Of a stretch of DNA of 64,000 nucleotides, positions 29,470-37,895 are shown piece after piece; within the stretch, counting starts at the first letter, position 1, and the number at the start of each line of letters is the position of its first letter. The notes beneath the pieces were generated by a model, which worked only from the letters and a program-made list of their open reading frames with translations, did no database searches and was not told the origin of the DNA. The stretch is from Proteus terrae subsp. cibarius (GTDB lineage Bacteria > Pseudomonadota > Gammaproteobacteria > Enterobacterales > Enterobacteriaceae), in assembly GCF_011045835.1 (NCBI RefSeq), contig NZ_CP047349.1, positions 3,782,001 through 3,846,000 on the forward strand. The letters are read 5' to 3'. The position numbers were made by a program, and so were the translations under genes.

Positions 29470-31638
29470 TTAATGTGCCGCGGTTTTTGCTTGTTCCACT
29501 AAGTTTATTAAACGGCTTCTCATTGTGTGATAGTGTTGAGAAACTTGGCTTTCTGCCCATTTTTGATCCTCAATTTTAATCACTCTAGCTGCACAATATT
29601 TAGTTTCTGGCGTTTTAGACACAGGATCAAGATTATCTTGAGTTAGCTCATTACATGCCCCAATCCACCATTGATAAGTCATATAAATCGCTTGCTTATT
29701 GATTGCCTCATTCACATTACAACGAGACATCACTTTACCTCTACGTGATTCAACCCAAACAATCTCTTGATCACCAATACTGGCTTCTTTGGCGACATCA
29801 GGGTGAACTTGAACATAACCGGGTTCATCCGCAAGTGATGCCAATGCTTTACAGTTACCTGTCATAGAGCGACAAGAATAATGCCCCACTTCACGCACTG
29901 TAGATAAAATCATTGGATAATCAGCATCGGGTAATTCAGCAGGTGCTCGCCATGGTGTCGCGAACAACTGACCTTTGCCTGATGGAGTGGTGAATTGGTT
30001 ACCTGAATATAAATAAGGTGTCCCTTTATCTTCAATATCAGTACAAGGCCACTGAATATGTGCTAAACCTGCTAGTTTTTCATAAGTGACACCAAAGAAC
30101 AGTGGGCATAATGCTCTGACTTCATTCCAGATCTCTTCATTATTTTCATAAGACATCGGGTAGCCCATTTCAGTGGCGAGTAAACTAATGATTTCCCAAT
30201 CACGTTTTACATTGCCGCGTGGTTCAATGGCCTTTTCAAAACGTTGGAATCCTCTATCCGCACAGGTAAAGATGCCAGCATGTTCACCCCAGCTTGTTGA
30301 TGGTAATATCACGTCAGCTTGCTCTGCAGTTTTGGTCATAAAGATATCTTGAACTACCACAAAATCGAGCGCTTCAAAGCCTTTTCTCACCAAGCCTAAA
30401 TCAGCTTCGGTTTGGAGTGGATCTTCGCCCATGATGTAATACGCTTTTACTTTGCCTTCAATGGCTAAATGCGGTACTTCAGTAATCCGATATCCCACTT
30501 CAGGATCGAGTTGTTCAACAGGAATATTCCACGCTTGAGCAAATTTTTTACGTGTTTTTTCATCGGTAACATATTGGTACCCTGGGAACATGTTGGGTAA
30601 AACACCCATATCACACGCACCTTGAACATTATTTTGTCCACGAACTGGTGCAACACCAACATGCGGTTTACCTAAATTACCCGTTAATAATGCAAGACCA
30701 GATAAGCCTTTAACCACATCAACTGCTTGGCCAAATTGTGTTACCCCCATTCCCCACATAATCGTGGCTGTTTTAGCGCCCGCATAAGTACGCATTGCCT
30801 TACGGATTTCCATTGCAGGAATACCGACAATATCTTGTACCGCTTCAGGGCTATAGTCTGCGAGTTGTTTTTTATATTCTTCGAAACCTTCGGTATAGCG
30901 GCTGACATAATCTTTATCATAAAGATCTTCATCAATTAGCGTATACGCAAAGGCATTGACTAACGCCATATTAGTCCCATTTTTTAATGGTAAATATTGA
31001 TTAGCAATTTTGGCTGTTTCGATTTTACGAGGATCACAAACGATTATTTTCGCACCTTTTTGTTTCGCTTTAACCACACGGCGCGCCACAATAGGATGAG
31101 AGTCAGCACAGTTATAGCCAAAAACTAATAAGCAATCTGAATCTTCAATATCCGCAATCGAGTTGCTCATAGCACCATTGCCGAGTGTTTCTTGTAAGCC
31201 TGCAACAGAAGGGCCATGACAGACACGAGCACAGCAGTCGACATTATTATTACCTAATACCGCGCGAACAAATTTCTGCATCACAAAGTTGGTTTCATTC
31301 CCTGTACCACGAGAAGATCCTGTACACATGATGGATTTCGCACCGTATTTTTCTTTGATTTCCAGTAATTTTTTTGCCGTATATTGAATCGCTTCATTCC
31401 AACTTACAATTTCAAAATCAGCCCCTTTTTGTCGGCGGATCATGGGTTCATGAATTCTGGCTGTCAGCAATTTATTGTCATTAAGAAAATCCCAACCATA
31501 GAGCCCTTTTAAGCAAAGTTCTCCTTGATTGGTGACACCATTGGCACCTTCAGCTTTGATTATGCGACCATTTTCGACACAGAGATTGATTTTGCAGCCA
31601 GCGCCACAGTAAGGACAGACGGAGTTGATTTTGTTCAT
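29470..31638 (-). CDS. fdhF: Formate dehydrogenase H, cysteine form (FdhF)
   Basis: This 722-residue cytoplasmic enzyme supplies electrons to formate hydrogenlyase. The N-terminal [4Fe-4S] motif CPYCGAGC has its last cysteine in CLKG. The catalytic region is CARVCHGPSV; codon 140, selenocysteine in E. coli FdhF, is cysteine here (TGT, minus strand at 31219-31221). Length and domains match E. coli FdhF (715 residues). A sigma54-type promoter about 56-72 bases upstream agrees with FhlA control. It is convergent with the fdoGHI operon. The double cysteine replacement in the window is discussed in the findings. Confidence 0.92.
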   Translation of the reverse strand: MNKINSVCPYCGAGCKINLCVENGRIIKAEGANGVTNQGELCLKGLYGWDFLNDNKLLTARIHEPMIRRQKGADFEIVSWNEAIQYTAKKLLEIKEKYGAKSIMCTGSSRGTGNETNFVMQKFVRAVLGNNNVDCCARVCHGPSVAGLQETLGNGAMSNSIADIEDSDCLLVFGYNCADSHPIVARRVVKAKQKGAKIIVCDPRKIETAKIANQYLPLKNGTNMALVNAFAYTLIDEDLYDKDYVSRYTEGFEEYKKQLADYSPEAVQDIVGIPAMEIRKAMRTYAGAKTATIMWGMGVTQFGQAVDVVKGLSGLALLTGNLGKPHVGVAPVRGQNNVQGACDMGVLPNMFPGYQYVTDEKTRKKFAQAWNIPVEQLDPEVGYRITEVPHLAIEGKVKAYYIMGEDPLQTEADLGLVRKGFEALDFVVVQDIFMTKTAEQADVILPSTSWGEHAGIFTCADRGFQRFEKAIEPRGNVKRDWEIISLLATEMGYPMSYENNEEIWNEVRALCPLFFGVTYEKLAGLAHIQWPCTDIEDKGTPYLYSGNQFTTPSGKGQLFATPWRAPAELPDADYPMILSTVREVGHYSCRSMTGNCKALASLADEPGYVQVHPDVAKEASIGDQEIVWVESRRGKVMSRCNVNEAINKQAIYMTYQWWIGACNELTQDNLDPVSKTPETKYCAARVIKIEDQKWAESQVSQHYHTMRSRLINLVEQAKTAAH

Positions 31639-31998
31639 TTGATATCCTTTCCCCTAACTAGGGAGTAAAAGAGTCATAAAGAACATTCAACTAAGCAGGA
31701 AGCATGCCAATTGTTTTTCAAAATATAATCAATGAGATATAAAAATAAAATAATATTTGATAATCGTTTCGTCATTTTTGTCGATGATTACCATGCACAA
31801 ATAGGGTTAATACTCGAACTTATTACGGAGTTAAGTGATTAGCATCAGGAAAACATTTTGAAATAAAAATTAATACTGAATTCTAATAAAATTTATTTCT
31901 TTAGTTTGAATTTATGATATAAATAATAAATACGCATTTTGAAAAACAATATTTCATATTGCATTGCGATTATATCCATTTCAATAAAGAGCAAAAAG
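31639..31998. other. fdhF promoter region and upstream of the leucine leader
   Basis: This AT-rich stretch holds the fdhF sigma54 element (31694-31710) and, further right, the presumed promoter of the leader-transporter unit near TTTGAA and TATAAAT at about 31905-31925. I see no other gene. FhlA sites cannot be assigned by eye. Confidence 0.4.
31694..31710 (-). promoter_or_regulatory. Sigma54 promoter of fdhF
   Basis: On the minus strand the sequence reads TTGGCATGCTTCCTGCT, with the invariant GG-N10-GC spacing of sigma54 promoters. It lies about 56 bases before the fdhF start, matching the E. coli arrangement in which FhlA activates fdhF. Confidence 0.72.
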
Positions 31999-32055
31999 AT
32001 GAATATGAACACCAACAACCGACTCCTAGGCCTAAACCTACTACTCCTTCGTTAG
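31999..32055 (+). CDS. Leucine-rich leader peptide (18 residues)
   Basis: ATG 31999 opens the peptide MNMNTNNRLLGLNLLLLR, ending at TAG 32053-32055. Seven of 18 codons are leucine, written as CTC, CTA, CTA, CTA, CTA, CTC, CTT. None is TTA or CTG, although TTA dominates elsewhere in the window. An AAAGAG stretch about 8 bases upstream may be a weak ribosome site. A terminator with a competing upstream arm follows at 32082-32107. This is the layout of leu-type attenuation leaders (leuL). The next gene is an NSS transporter rather than leuABCD. Translation is inferred from codon bias and context. Confidence 0.72.
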   Translation: MNMNTNNRLLGLNLLLLR

Positions 32056-32107
32056 GTGGCCGAGCACGTTCATTTTTTTGCAAAAGCCACCAGTCAGGTG
32101 GCTTTTT
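32055..32107 (+). promoter_or_regulatory. Attenuator: terminator with competing antiterminator arm
   Basis: The terminator is a 10-bp perfect stem (AAAAGCCACC at 32082-32091, AGTCA loop, GGTGGCTTTT at 32097-32106) followed by T. GGTGGC at 32055-32060, just after the leader stop codon, is a copy of the right arm and can pair with GCCACC at 32086-32091 instead, which would prevent the terminator. A ribosome at the stop codon would cover the copy and favour termination; a ribosome stalled at the leucine codons would leave it free. A second small stem (CCCCTA at 32114-32119, TAGGGG at 32137-32142) follows. Confidence 0.7.
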
Positions 32108-32149
32108 GTTGTGCCCCTACTGGTGGAACTGTTTTTTAGGGGAGTTTCT

Positions 32150-32257
32150 ATGATGTTTAGTTTCACCATTAGGATGATGAGTTACAACGTCTTACCAATA
32201 AGCCACTGTATGGCAATGCCTTTCATAACAAACCAAATGAAGCAGGAGGCAAAATGA
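32150..32257 (+). CDS. Short ORF (35 residues) overlapping the transporter start
   Basis: ATG 32150 is preceded by a strong ribosome site, AGGGGAG at 32138-32144. The frame runs 35 codons to TGA at 32255-32257, which overlaps the ATG of the transporter (ATGA at 32254-32257). It is methionine-rich and has no family I recognise. It could be a coupling ORF that brings ribosomes to the transporter, a second regulatory ORF, or a small subunit. The transporter also has its own AGGAGG site inside the ORF. Whether the peptide itself has a role is unknown. Confidence 0.45.
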   Translation: MMFSFTIRMMSYNVLPISHCMAMPFITNQMKQEAK

Positions 32258-33570
32258 GCCAACAATGGACATCACGAGTCGGTCATATCTTAGCAGCCGC
32301 TGGCTCTGCAATCGGTATTGGCGCAATCTGGAAGTTTTCTTATGTCGCAGCCAATAATGGTGGTGGTGCATTTTTAATTGTCTTCTTGTTATTTAGTTTT
32401 GTTATCGGGCTTGCTGTATTACTGGCTGAGAATATTTTGGGCAGTAGCACACACGCTGAAGCCGTGAACGCATTTAAAAGAATGATGGGACGCAATTGGG
32501 TCATCATTGGCGTTATTGGTGTATTCAGTTCATGGTGTATTTATAGCTTCTATAGCGTTGTCGGTGGCTGGACAATTGGCTATACCGTTATGGCGGCAAC
32601 AGGTCAGTTGAATATTACAGATAGCGCTGAATTAACAGGTATTTTTACCCGCTTTATTAGTGATCCGTTATGGCCTATTTTGGCTCACCTTGCCTTTGCT
32701 GGATTAACCTGTTTTGTAGTTTTAGCGGGTGTACAACGTGGATTAGAGAAAGCGGTTAAAATCATGATGCCAATGTTATTTATCATTATGATTTTATTGA
32801 TTATTGTTGGTATCAGTTTACCCGGATCTTCTGAAGGTTTAAAATTATTTTTATACCCTGATTTCAGTAAGTTAACCCCTCAAGGCGTATTAGATGCGTT
32901 AGGGTTAGCCTTCTTCTCACTGTCTATCGGTTTAGGTATTCACATCACTTACAGTGCTTATTTAGCGGATAACAAAGGTATCGCTAACTCCAGTATGTGG
33001 GTGGTTATTTTATCTTGTATGGTGTGTGTCCTTGCCGGATTAATGATTTTCCCTGCATTATCTGCCGCAGGTTTAGAGCCGAATGCAGGCCCCGGTTTAA
33101 CCTTTATGACTATGCCGGTTTATTTTGCCAACTTACCCGGCGGTAATATTTTAGCAGTAACTTTCTTTGTCTTGTTATTAATGGCGGCGTTAACCTCTGC
33201 AATTTCATTACTTGAGCATATCGTAGCTTATGTACAGATGCGTTTTCAGTGGACTCGCCGTCGTGCAGGATTAGTCGTTACAGCCTCTATTATGCTGATG
33301 GGTATTCCGGTTTCATTATCTTTTGGACCTATGAGTGATGTGACATTAGGTGGTAAAACAGTTTTTGATTTGTTGGATTACCTGACTTCCAATATTTTGA
33401 TGCCACTGTTTGGTATTGCAATGTGTTTGATCTTTGGTTGGTCAAGTAGAGCGAACGCATTTATTCCTGAAAATATCACTGGGTTAAAACGCCAAAGTTT
33501 ATTATTAGTATGGCGTTATATTGGTCCAATTTGTATCGGTATTATTTTAGTTCATGGATTAATTGGCTAA
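32254..33570 (+). CDS. Sodium-dependent amino acid transporter, NSS (LeuT-like) family
   Basis: This 438-residue protein has about eleven or twelve membrane helices. The LeuT-type unwound TM1 is clear (GSAIGIGAIWKFSYVAANNGGGAF), as is the matching TM6 region (FFSLSIGLGIHITYSAY). NSS transporters import amino acids with Na+. The leucine-codon leader upstream suggests leucine or another branched-chain amino acid as cargo, but related enterobacterial members carry tyrosine or tryptophan, so this is inference. AGGAGG is about 6 bases before ATG 32254. It is the last gene of its unit. Confidence 0.85.
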   Translation: MSQQWTSRVGHILAAAGSAIGIGAIWKFSYVAANNGGGAFLIVFLLFSFVIGLAVLLAENILGSSTHAEAVNAFKRMMGRNWVIIGVIGVFSSWCIYSFYSVVGGWTIGYTVMAATGQLNITDSAELTGIFTRFISDPLWPILAHLAFAGLTCFVVLAGVQRGLEKAVKIMMPMLFIIMILLIIVGISLPGSSEGLKLFLYPDFSKLTPQGVLDALGLAFFSLSIGLGIHITYSAYLADNKGIANSSMWVVILSCMVCVLAGLMIFPALSAAGLEPNAGPGLTFMTMPVYFANLPGGNILAVTFFVLLLMAALTSAISLLEHIVAYVQMRFQWTRRRAGLVVTASIMLMGIPVSLSFGPMSDVTLGGKTVFDLLDYLTSNILMPLFGIAMCLIFGWSSRANAFIPENITGLKRQSLLLVWRYIGPICIGIILVHGLIG

Positions 33571-33597
33571 ACAAATTCCCTGCAAAAACAGTTTATT

Positions 33598-33632
33598 AAT
33601 TAAAAAAGAGCCTCTCAAATTGAGTGGCTCTT
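33598..33632 (-). terminator. Terminator of the PTS-lyase operon (minus strand)
   Basis: GAGCC/GGCTC with inner CTCAA/TTGAG forms a long nearly perfect stem. The T run is on the minus strand, so the main role is ending the lyase transcript at 33681; it may also stop the convergent transporter transcript. Confidence 0.8.
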
Positions 33633-33680
33633 AACTTAACTGATAATGATTTTTTATAGATACTTGATGGTTTTTACTAT

Positions 33681-35051
33681 TTATTTATAACTTTGTTTAA
33701 TTTCTTGAGAAATTGCTAACCCACGTTTTGCTTCTTTTTCAGCAAGTTCAACGGATAAACCGATATAAGAACGAGGATCAAGCATTGCCTTAATTTCATC
33801 AGCATTAAAGGCCGCCGTAATGGTTTCATTCTTCATCAGGTTAGTATAAAAATCTTCACCGTCTGCAGCCGTTTTAATAGCTTCTTCATATAACAGTGAA
33901 TGCGCTTTATCTTTACCTAATTTTTCTGCCATTTTCATCATAACGTATTCGGTATTATCTAATCCCTTATTTCTCATCACGTTATGTAGCATTCTCTCCT
34001 CATGAGGAACGATGGTTCTTGAAAGCTCTTCCGTTCTTAATAAAATTTCTGTTGTTAATTCTAACGATTCTTCAATTAAGCCATCGAATAACATATAAGA
34101 ACTGCTGTCACCTTCATAAGGTCTTACCGCAGAGTACATGCCCACATTAGGTAATGAGTACAGTTTCTGTGAGTTAGCAATAATACCTTTGGCTAATTTT
34201 GGATTAATTTTATGAGGCATCGTGCTACTTCCCACAGTACCTTTTGTAAATCCTTCAGAAACCTCAGCAATTTCTTCTAATGTGGTGCTATAAACTTCTT
34301 CACCAATTTTATGACAAATATTTGCCATCAGTGCCAAGTTCATCATGTACTCTAATTTATGCGTACTGAGGTTACGTGATGGTACCTCCATTGCCTGCAT
34401 ACCCACTAATTCAGCAACACGTTTTTGTACTTTCATCCCTACTTCAGGCATTGAGTTAAAAGCACCTACTGCGCCACCCATCATAATGGTGAATACACGT
34501 TTCTCACTCTCTTTCATGCGCTGGTAGCAATCAATAAAATCGCTGATCCACACTGAAACTTTATACCCGTAAGTGATAGGAATAGCATGACGACCGTGCG
34601 TTCTACCTGCCATTACCATATGTTTTGTTTTTTCAGCAAGATTTGATAAGTTTTCAATAATTTCGCTCAACAATAACATGAACTTATTGTGTACAGTTTT
34701 CATCATATACAGCTGTGAACTTTGCTGTATGTTTTGCGTGGTAATGCCATAGTGCACGTATTTACCGCTCTCTTCAGAGCACGCATTTACCAGCACTTTT
34801 AAGAAAGGCACAAAGCCATGACCGATTTTTTGATAAATGCGGTTCATCTCTTCGAAATCGATATTCTCAATAATCGCCTTTTCTTTAATTTCATCAGCAG
34901 CAGACTGTGGAATAAAACCGTATTCAGCTTGTGCTTGCGCTAACATTGCTTCAAACATCAGCCAAGTTGAATATTTAGCTTCATTGGACAGCAGATTTTT
35001 AATACCGCGATCGTCGATTGTTTTGCTTTTAGAATCGTATAACGCTCTCAT
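33681..35051 (-). CDS. Adenylosuccinate lyase-like enzyme (fumarase/aspartase superfamily)
   Basis: This protein of about 456 residues has the three superfamily blocks: HYGITTQNIQQ (about 100), GRTHGRHAIP (about 150) and the signature GSSTMPHKINP (about 270) with the mobile catalytic loop. Such enzymes release fumarate from N- or O-succinyl compounds, or open a muconolactone. It is unlikely to be the housekeeping PurB, because it is the second gene of a PTS operon controlled by an RpiR gene. ATG 35051 is better spaced from AAAGGA than ATG 35054. A sugar-aspartate or related conjugate is a possible substrate; this is speculation. Confidence 0.8.
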   Translation of the reverse strand: MRALYDSKSKTIDDRGIKNLLSNEAKYSTWLMFEAMLAQAQAEYGFIPQSAADEIKEKAIIENIDFEEMNRIYQKIGHGFVPFLKVLVNACSEESGKYVHYGITTQNIQQSSQLYMMKTVHNKFMLLLSEIIENLSNLAEKTKHMVMAGRTHGRHAIPITYGYKVSVWISDFIDCYQRMKESEKRVFTIMMGGAVGAFNSMPEVGMKVQKRVAELVGMQAMEVPSRNLSTHKLEYMMNLALMANICHKIGEEVYSTTLEEIAEVSEGFTKGTVGSSTMPHKINPKLAKGIIANSQKLYSLPNVGMYSAVRPYEGDSSSYMLFDGLIEESLELTTEILLRTEELSRTIVPHEERMLHNVMRNKGLDNTEYVMMKMAEKLGKDKAHSLLYEEAIKTAADGEDFYTNLMKNETITAAFNADEIKAMLDPRSYIGLSVELAEKEAKRGLAISQEIKQSYK

Positions 35052-35062
35052 CATGTATCCTT

Positions 35063-36619
35063 TTATTTCTTCATTGCTTCATCAACAGCATTGCGAACAA
35101 ATTCGACTTTAGGGCCATAAACGACATGGACATGGTTTGCTGCCGGAAAGAAGAATGCTGTACATCCAGACTCCAACATTAATTCTTTATCTATCTGATT
35201 AACTTCACTAATATCAATACGTAATCGTGTAATACAGTTATCAACATTACGAATATTTTGTTTACCACCTAAGGCTTTAATTAGGATCTCTGCAATTTCG
35301 CCATAACGTTTTTCTTTGATTAGCGTATTTTTCATATTGCTTGATTCTTCTCTACCCGGTGTTTTGATATCAAACTTGACGATAGCCCAGTAGAAAATGA
35401 AGTAGGTCACCACAGCCAATGCACTACCAATCAGCACTAAGAAGATCCAGTTAGTGTGTTCGTACAGTAAACCAAAAATAGTGAAGTCAAAGACGGTGCC
35501 TCGGATATAACCGATCGCAACACCTGCAAAAGAGAGCAGAACTGCACCAATGCCCACAATAATCGCGTAAATTAAATAAAGTAACGGTGCAATAAAGACA
35601 AAGGTAAATTCAAGCGGTTCAGTAACGTTACCTAACATTGCAGTTAAGACCATCGTCACCAACATTGATTTAACTTCAGCGCGGTTCTCCTTTTTCGAGG
35701 TTTTATAAATCGCTAATGCAATTGCTGGGAACAGGAATAGCGTAACCAACATTTGTTGTTGAGCCATAAAACGCGTTAGGCTTGGCATCATTGCCCAATA
35801 TTCACTGCTTGGTCCTTGGTTAAATAACACTTCTGTCATTGCGGGAACAACGCCCACATAGGTTTGCCCGTCAATCACATAAGAACCACCCGCTTCGGTA
35901 AATCTAAACAGAACGTTCCAAACGTGGTGTAAACCAAATGGAATAAATAGACGTTCACCCCCCGCAGTAAAGAAAGGTCCGACAGGACTTAAGAAGACAG
36001 CCGAGAGCTTAGTTAAGCCCATGACTAATACTTCCCAAATAAATGGTAGTAATGCACCTACACAGATCATCAATCCGACCATAATAATGGCGACAGATTT
36101 TTTCCCGGAGAAGAAGGCAAATGCCGTCGGTAATTCAAGGTTATAGAATTTATCCGTTGCCCATGCGGCGATTAATCCGGTGATAATCCCCCCTGCAGCA
36201 CTGATATTCATGGTTTGTATACCAAGCACCTTGATTTGCCCTACCTGCGTCATAATCGCAGGATCAGCAAGCTTTCCTGTCAATACTAGCCAGATATTGA
36301 TAGTACTTATCAAGGTCAAATAGCCGACAACGGAGGCAAAGACCGCTATCCCCTTATCTTTGTGGCTCATACCGTATGCCACACCCATTGCAAATAAGAG
36401 TGGAATATTATCAAACACCACGCCGGCAATAGTACGGATACTAACTAATAGAGCATTAACTGTTTCATTTCCTAGAAAAGGAAAGCGTGCAATCATATAA
36501 GACTGAACTAAAGCACCACTGATCCCTAAGATCATACCAATAGGTGCCAATACGCCGATAGGTAGAAGTAGGGTTCTACCAAAGCGCTGAATAGATTCGC
36601 TGAACTTTTTCCTGGCCAT
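35063..36619 (-). CDS. PTS EIICB permease, glucose/maltose family, substrate unknown
   Basis: This 518-residue protein has an N-terminal EIIC domain of about ten helices, beginning RFGRTLLLPIGVLAPIGMIL. A C-terminal EIIB domain follows, with the phosphorylated cysteine in NVDNCITRLRI near residue 463. There is no EIIA domain, so it must use a separate EIIA, perhaps Crr. It resembles MalX/PtsG-type permeases but is not clearly any characterised one. It lies about 10 bases before the lyase gene and is preceded by a 336-bp control region. The imported sugar would enter phosphorylated, to be acted on by the lyase. Confidence 0.85.
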   Translation of the reverse strand: MARKKFSESIQRFGRTLLLPIGVLAPIGMILGISGALVQSYMIARFPFLGNETVNALLVSIRTIAGVVFDNIPLLFAMGVAYGMSHKDKGIAVFASVVGYLTLISTINIWLVLTGKLADPAIMTQVGQIKVLGIQTMNISAAGGIITGLIAAWATDKFYNLELPTAFAFFSGKKSVAIIMVGLMICVGALLPFIWEVLVMGLTKLSAVFLSPVGPFFTAGGERLFIPFGLHHVWNVLFRFTEAGGSYVIDGQTYVGVVPAMTEVLFNQGPSSEYWAMMPSLTRFMAQQQMLVTLFLFPAIALAIYKTSKKENRAEVKSMLVTMVLTAMLGNVTEPLEFTFVFIAPLLYLIYAIIVGIGAVLLSFAGVAIGYIRGTVFDFTIFGLLYEHTNWIFLVLIGSALAVVTYFIFYWAIVKFDIKTPGREESSNMKNTLIKEKRYGEIAEILIKALGGKQNIRNVDNCITRLRIDISEVNQIDKELMLESGCTAFFFPAANHVHVVYGPKVEFVRNAVDEAMKK

Positions 36620-36955
36620 ATTTTTTTCCTTATGACTTCTCGAATATAAAAGAATTACCGAGGTACTCTATCTTAGGGATTATAGGAAATGAATGACGCG
36701 CTGGTTTTAAATATTATCTCAGGTCATACTTTATGACTTAGGTCTTTTTTTATTAGAAATCGATTTAATAAAGAACAATGAATAAAATTTTTTATTTTAT
36801 TAAATAATATTTATTTTAGGACTTAGAAGTAAGATTGAAAAGAAAGGCTATTTTAGAATAAATGATGATTAATCTAACAGAATATATTAATACTCTTCAC
36901 GATTTAATCATTAGAAAGGGTATTTAGTAAATCATATAGACGCTGTTATCTCTTT
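36620..36955. other. Control region between the PTS gene and the RpiR gene
   Basis: The 336-bp AT-rich stretch holds one notable element, the palindrome at 36723-36737. No ORF with a ribosome site is seen. The regulator is upstream of the PTS gene on the same strand, so this stretch carries the PTS promoter. Confidence 0.45.
36723..36737 (-). promoter_or_regulatory. Palindrome GTCATA-N3-TATGAC upstream of the PTS gene
   Basis: GTCATA at 36723-36728 and TATGAC at 36732-36737 form a perfect inverted repeat about 105 bases before the PTS start. It is a candidate operator for the adjacent RpiR regulator. Only one copy is seen, so support is limited. Confidence 0.4.
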
Positions 36956-37696
36956 TTAAAGTAGATTTTCCAGCTCATTAATCAGTAAATCCACCAGCAT
37001 AAAAAATCCAATACGCGATTTGGTATCATCTTTTTTAGTATCATGATTATCAGCAAAACAAAATAGAGCATGAGTTGCATAAGTGGTTAATTCATTAGTA
37101 TTAAATGCTGTCATGCTAATAATGTTGGCATCTTTTAACTGCACAATTTTTGCTGTCTCAATAATTTTCTTGGTACCACCAGAAAGTGAGATAAAGATAA
37201 CCGTATCATCTTCATTAACAAGGCGTGTAAACGAATCAGATAAGTTGTAATCATTAATAAAAAAGCAATGTAGACCTAATGCAAACAATAGATGTTCAAG
37301 GTAATACCCTACCGCTTTGCTCGTACCTCTTGCGACAATAAAAATATTTCTAGAATGGCGTAAAGTCTTCGCGCACTCCTGAATTTGTTCTTCATTAATT
37401 AAAGTAAATGTTTTATGAATATTTTTTTCTAATTGTTTTTTATAAGACGCCGCATTAGTTTTTTCGACTTTATTTCTCGTCAAAATATAATTATTAATTT
37501 GGAATTTAAGCTCTTTAAATCCACTAAACCCTAACTTTTGCGATAAATTAATGATAACCGTTTTTGATACAAAGGTTTTGGCAACTAAATCATTAATATT
37601 TAAATACGGGATATCCGTAATATTATCGGTGAGATATTTTAATACTTTCTTTTCGCTGATGGTTAAATTGTCATAATTTTTTAAAAAATCCAGCAT
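36956..37696 (-). CDS. RpiR-family regulator of the PTS-lyase operon
   Basis: This 246-residue protein has an N-terminal RpiR helix-turn-helix (NINDLVAKTFVSKTVIINLSQ and following) and a C-terminal SIS domain (IFIVARGTSKAVG; VIFISLSGGTKKII) that binds phosphosugars. Its location immediately upstream of the PTS and lyase genes, on the same strand, suggests it regulates them in response to a phosphorylated sugar. It is shorter than, and different from, the regulator in the sialic acid locus. Confidence 0.82.
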   Translation of the reverse strand: MLDFLKNYDNLTISEKKVLKYLTDNITDIPYLNINDLVAKTFVSKTVIINLSQKLGFSGFKELKFQINNYILTRNKVEKTNAASYKKQLEKNIHKTFTLINEEQIQECAKTLRHSRNIFIVARGTSKAVGYYLEHLLFALGLHCFFINDYNLSDSFTRLVNEDDTVIFISLSGGTKKIIETAKIVQLKDANIISMTAFNTNELTTYATHALFCFADNHDTKKDDTKSRIGFFMLVDLLINELENLL

Positions 37697-37895
37697 ATCT
37701 CACCCAATAAATTAATCTAAAACATCTTATGAAAACAGCACATATCAAAAAAGCAGTTCTGTTCTTTTTGCGAGTTTATGTGAAATAAAGTGCATAACGA
37801 GTATACGTTAAATCATACAGTTATGTAGGATCAGAGTGATATTTTGTGAATTAGGATAATATTGAGCCCATTTTTTAATGAGCTCAATACGTGTG

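Noticed and set aside
31808..31835. ACTC and GGAGT near 31812-31831 as another nan operator
   Set aside because: The spacing is 11 bp, not 17, and the neighbouring genes are not sialic acid genes.
31959..32153. 64-codon frame over the attenuator
   Set aside because: It reads through the terminator hairpin, has no ribosome site and resembles no family; the 18-codon leader in another frame explains the region better.
33681..35051. Housekeeping adenylosuccinate lyase purB
   Set aside because: The gene is inside a PTS operon with an RpiR regulator and not next to mnmA/hflD, where purB sits in enterobacteria.
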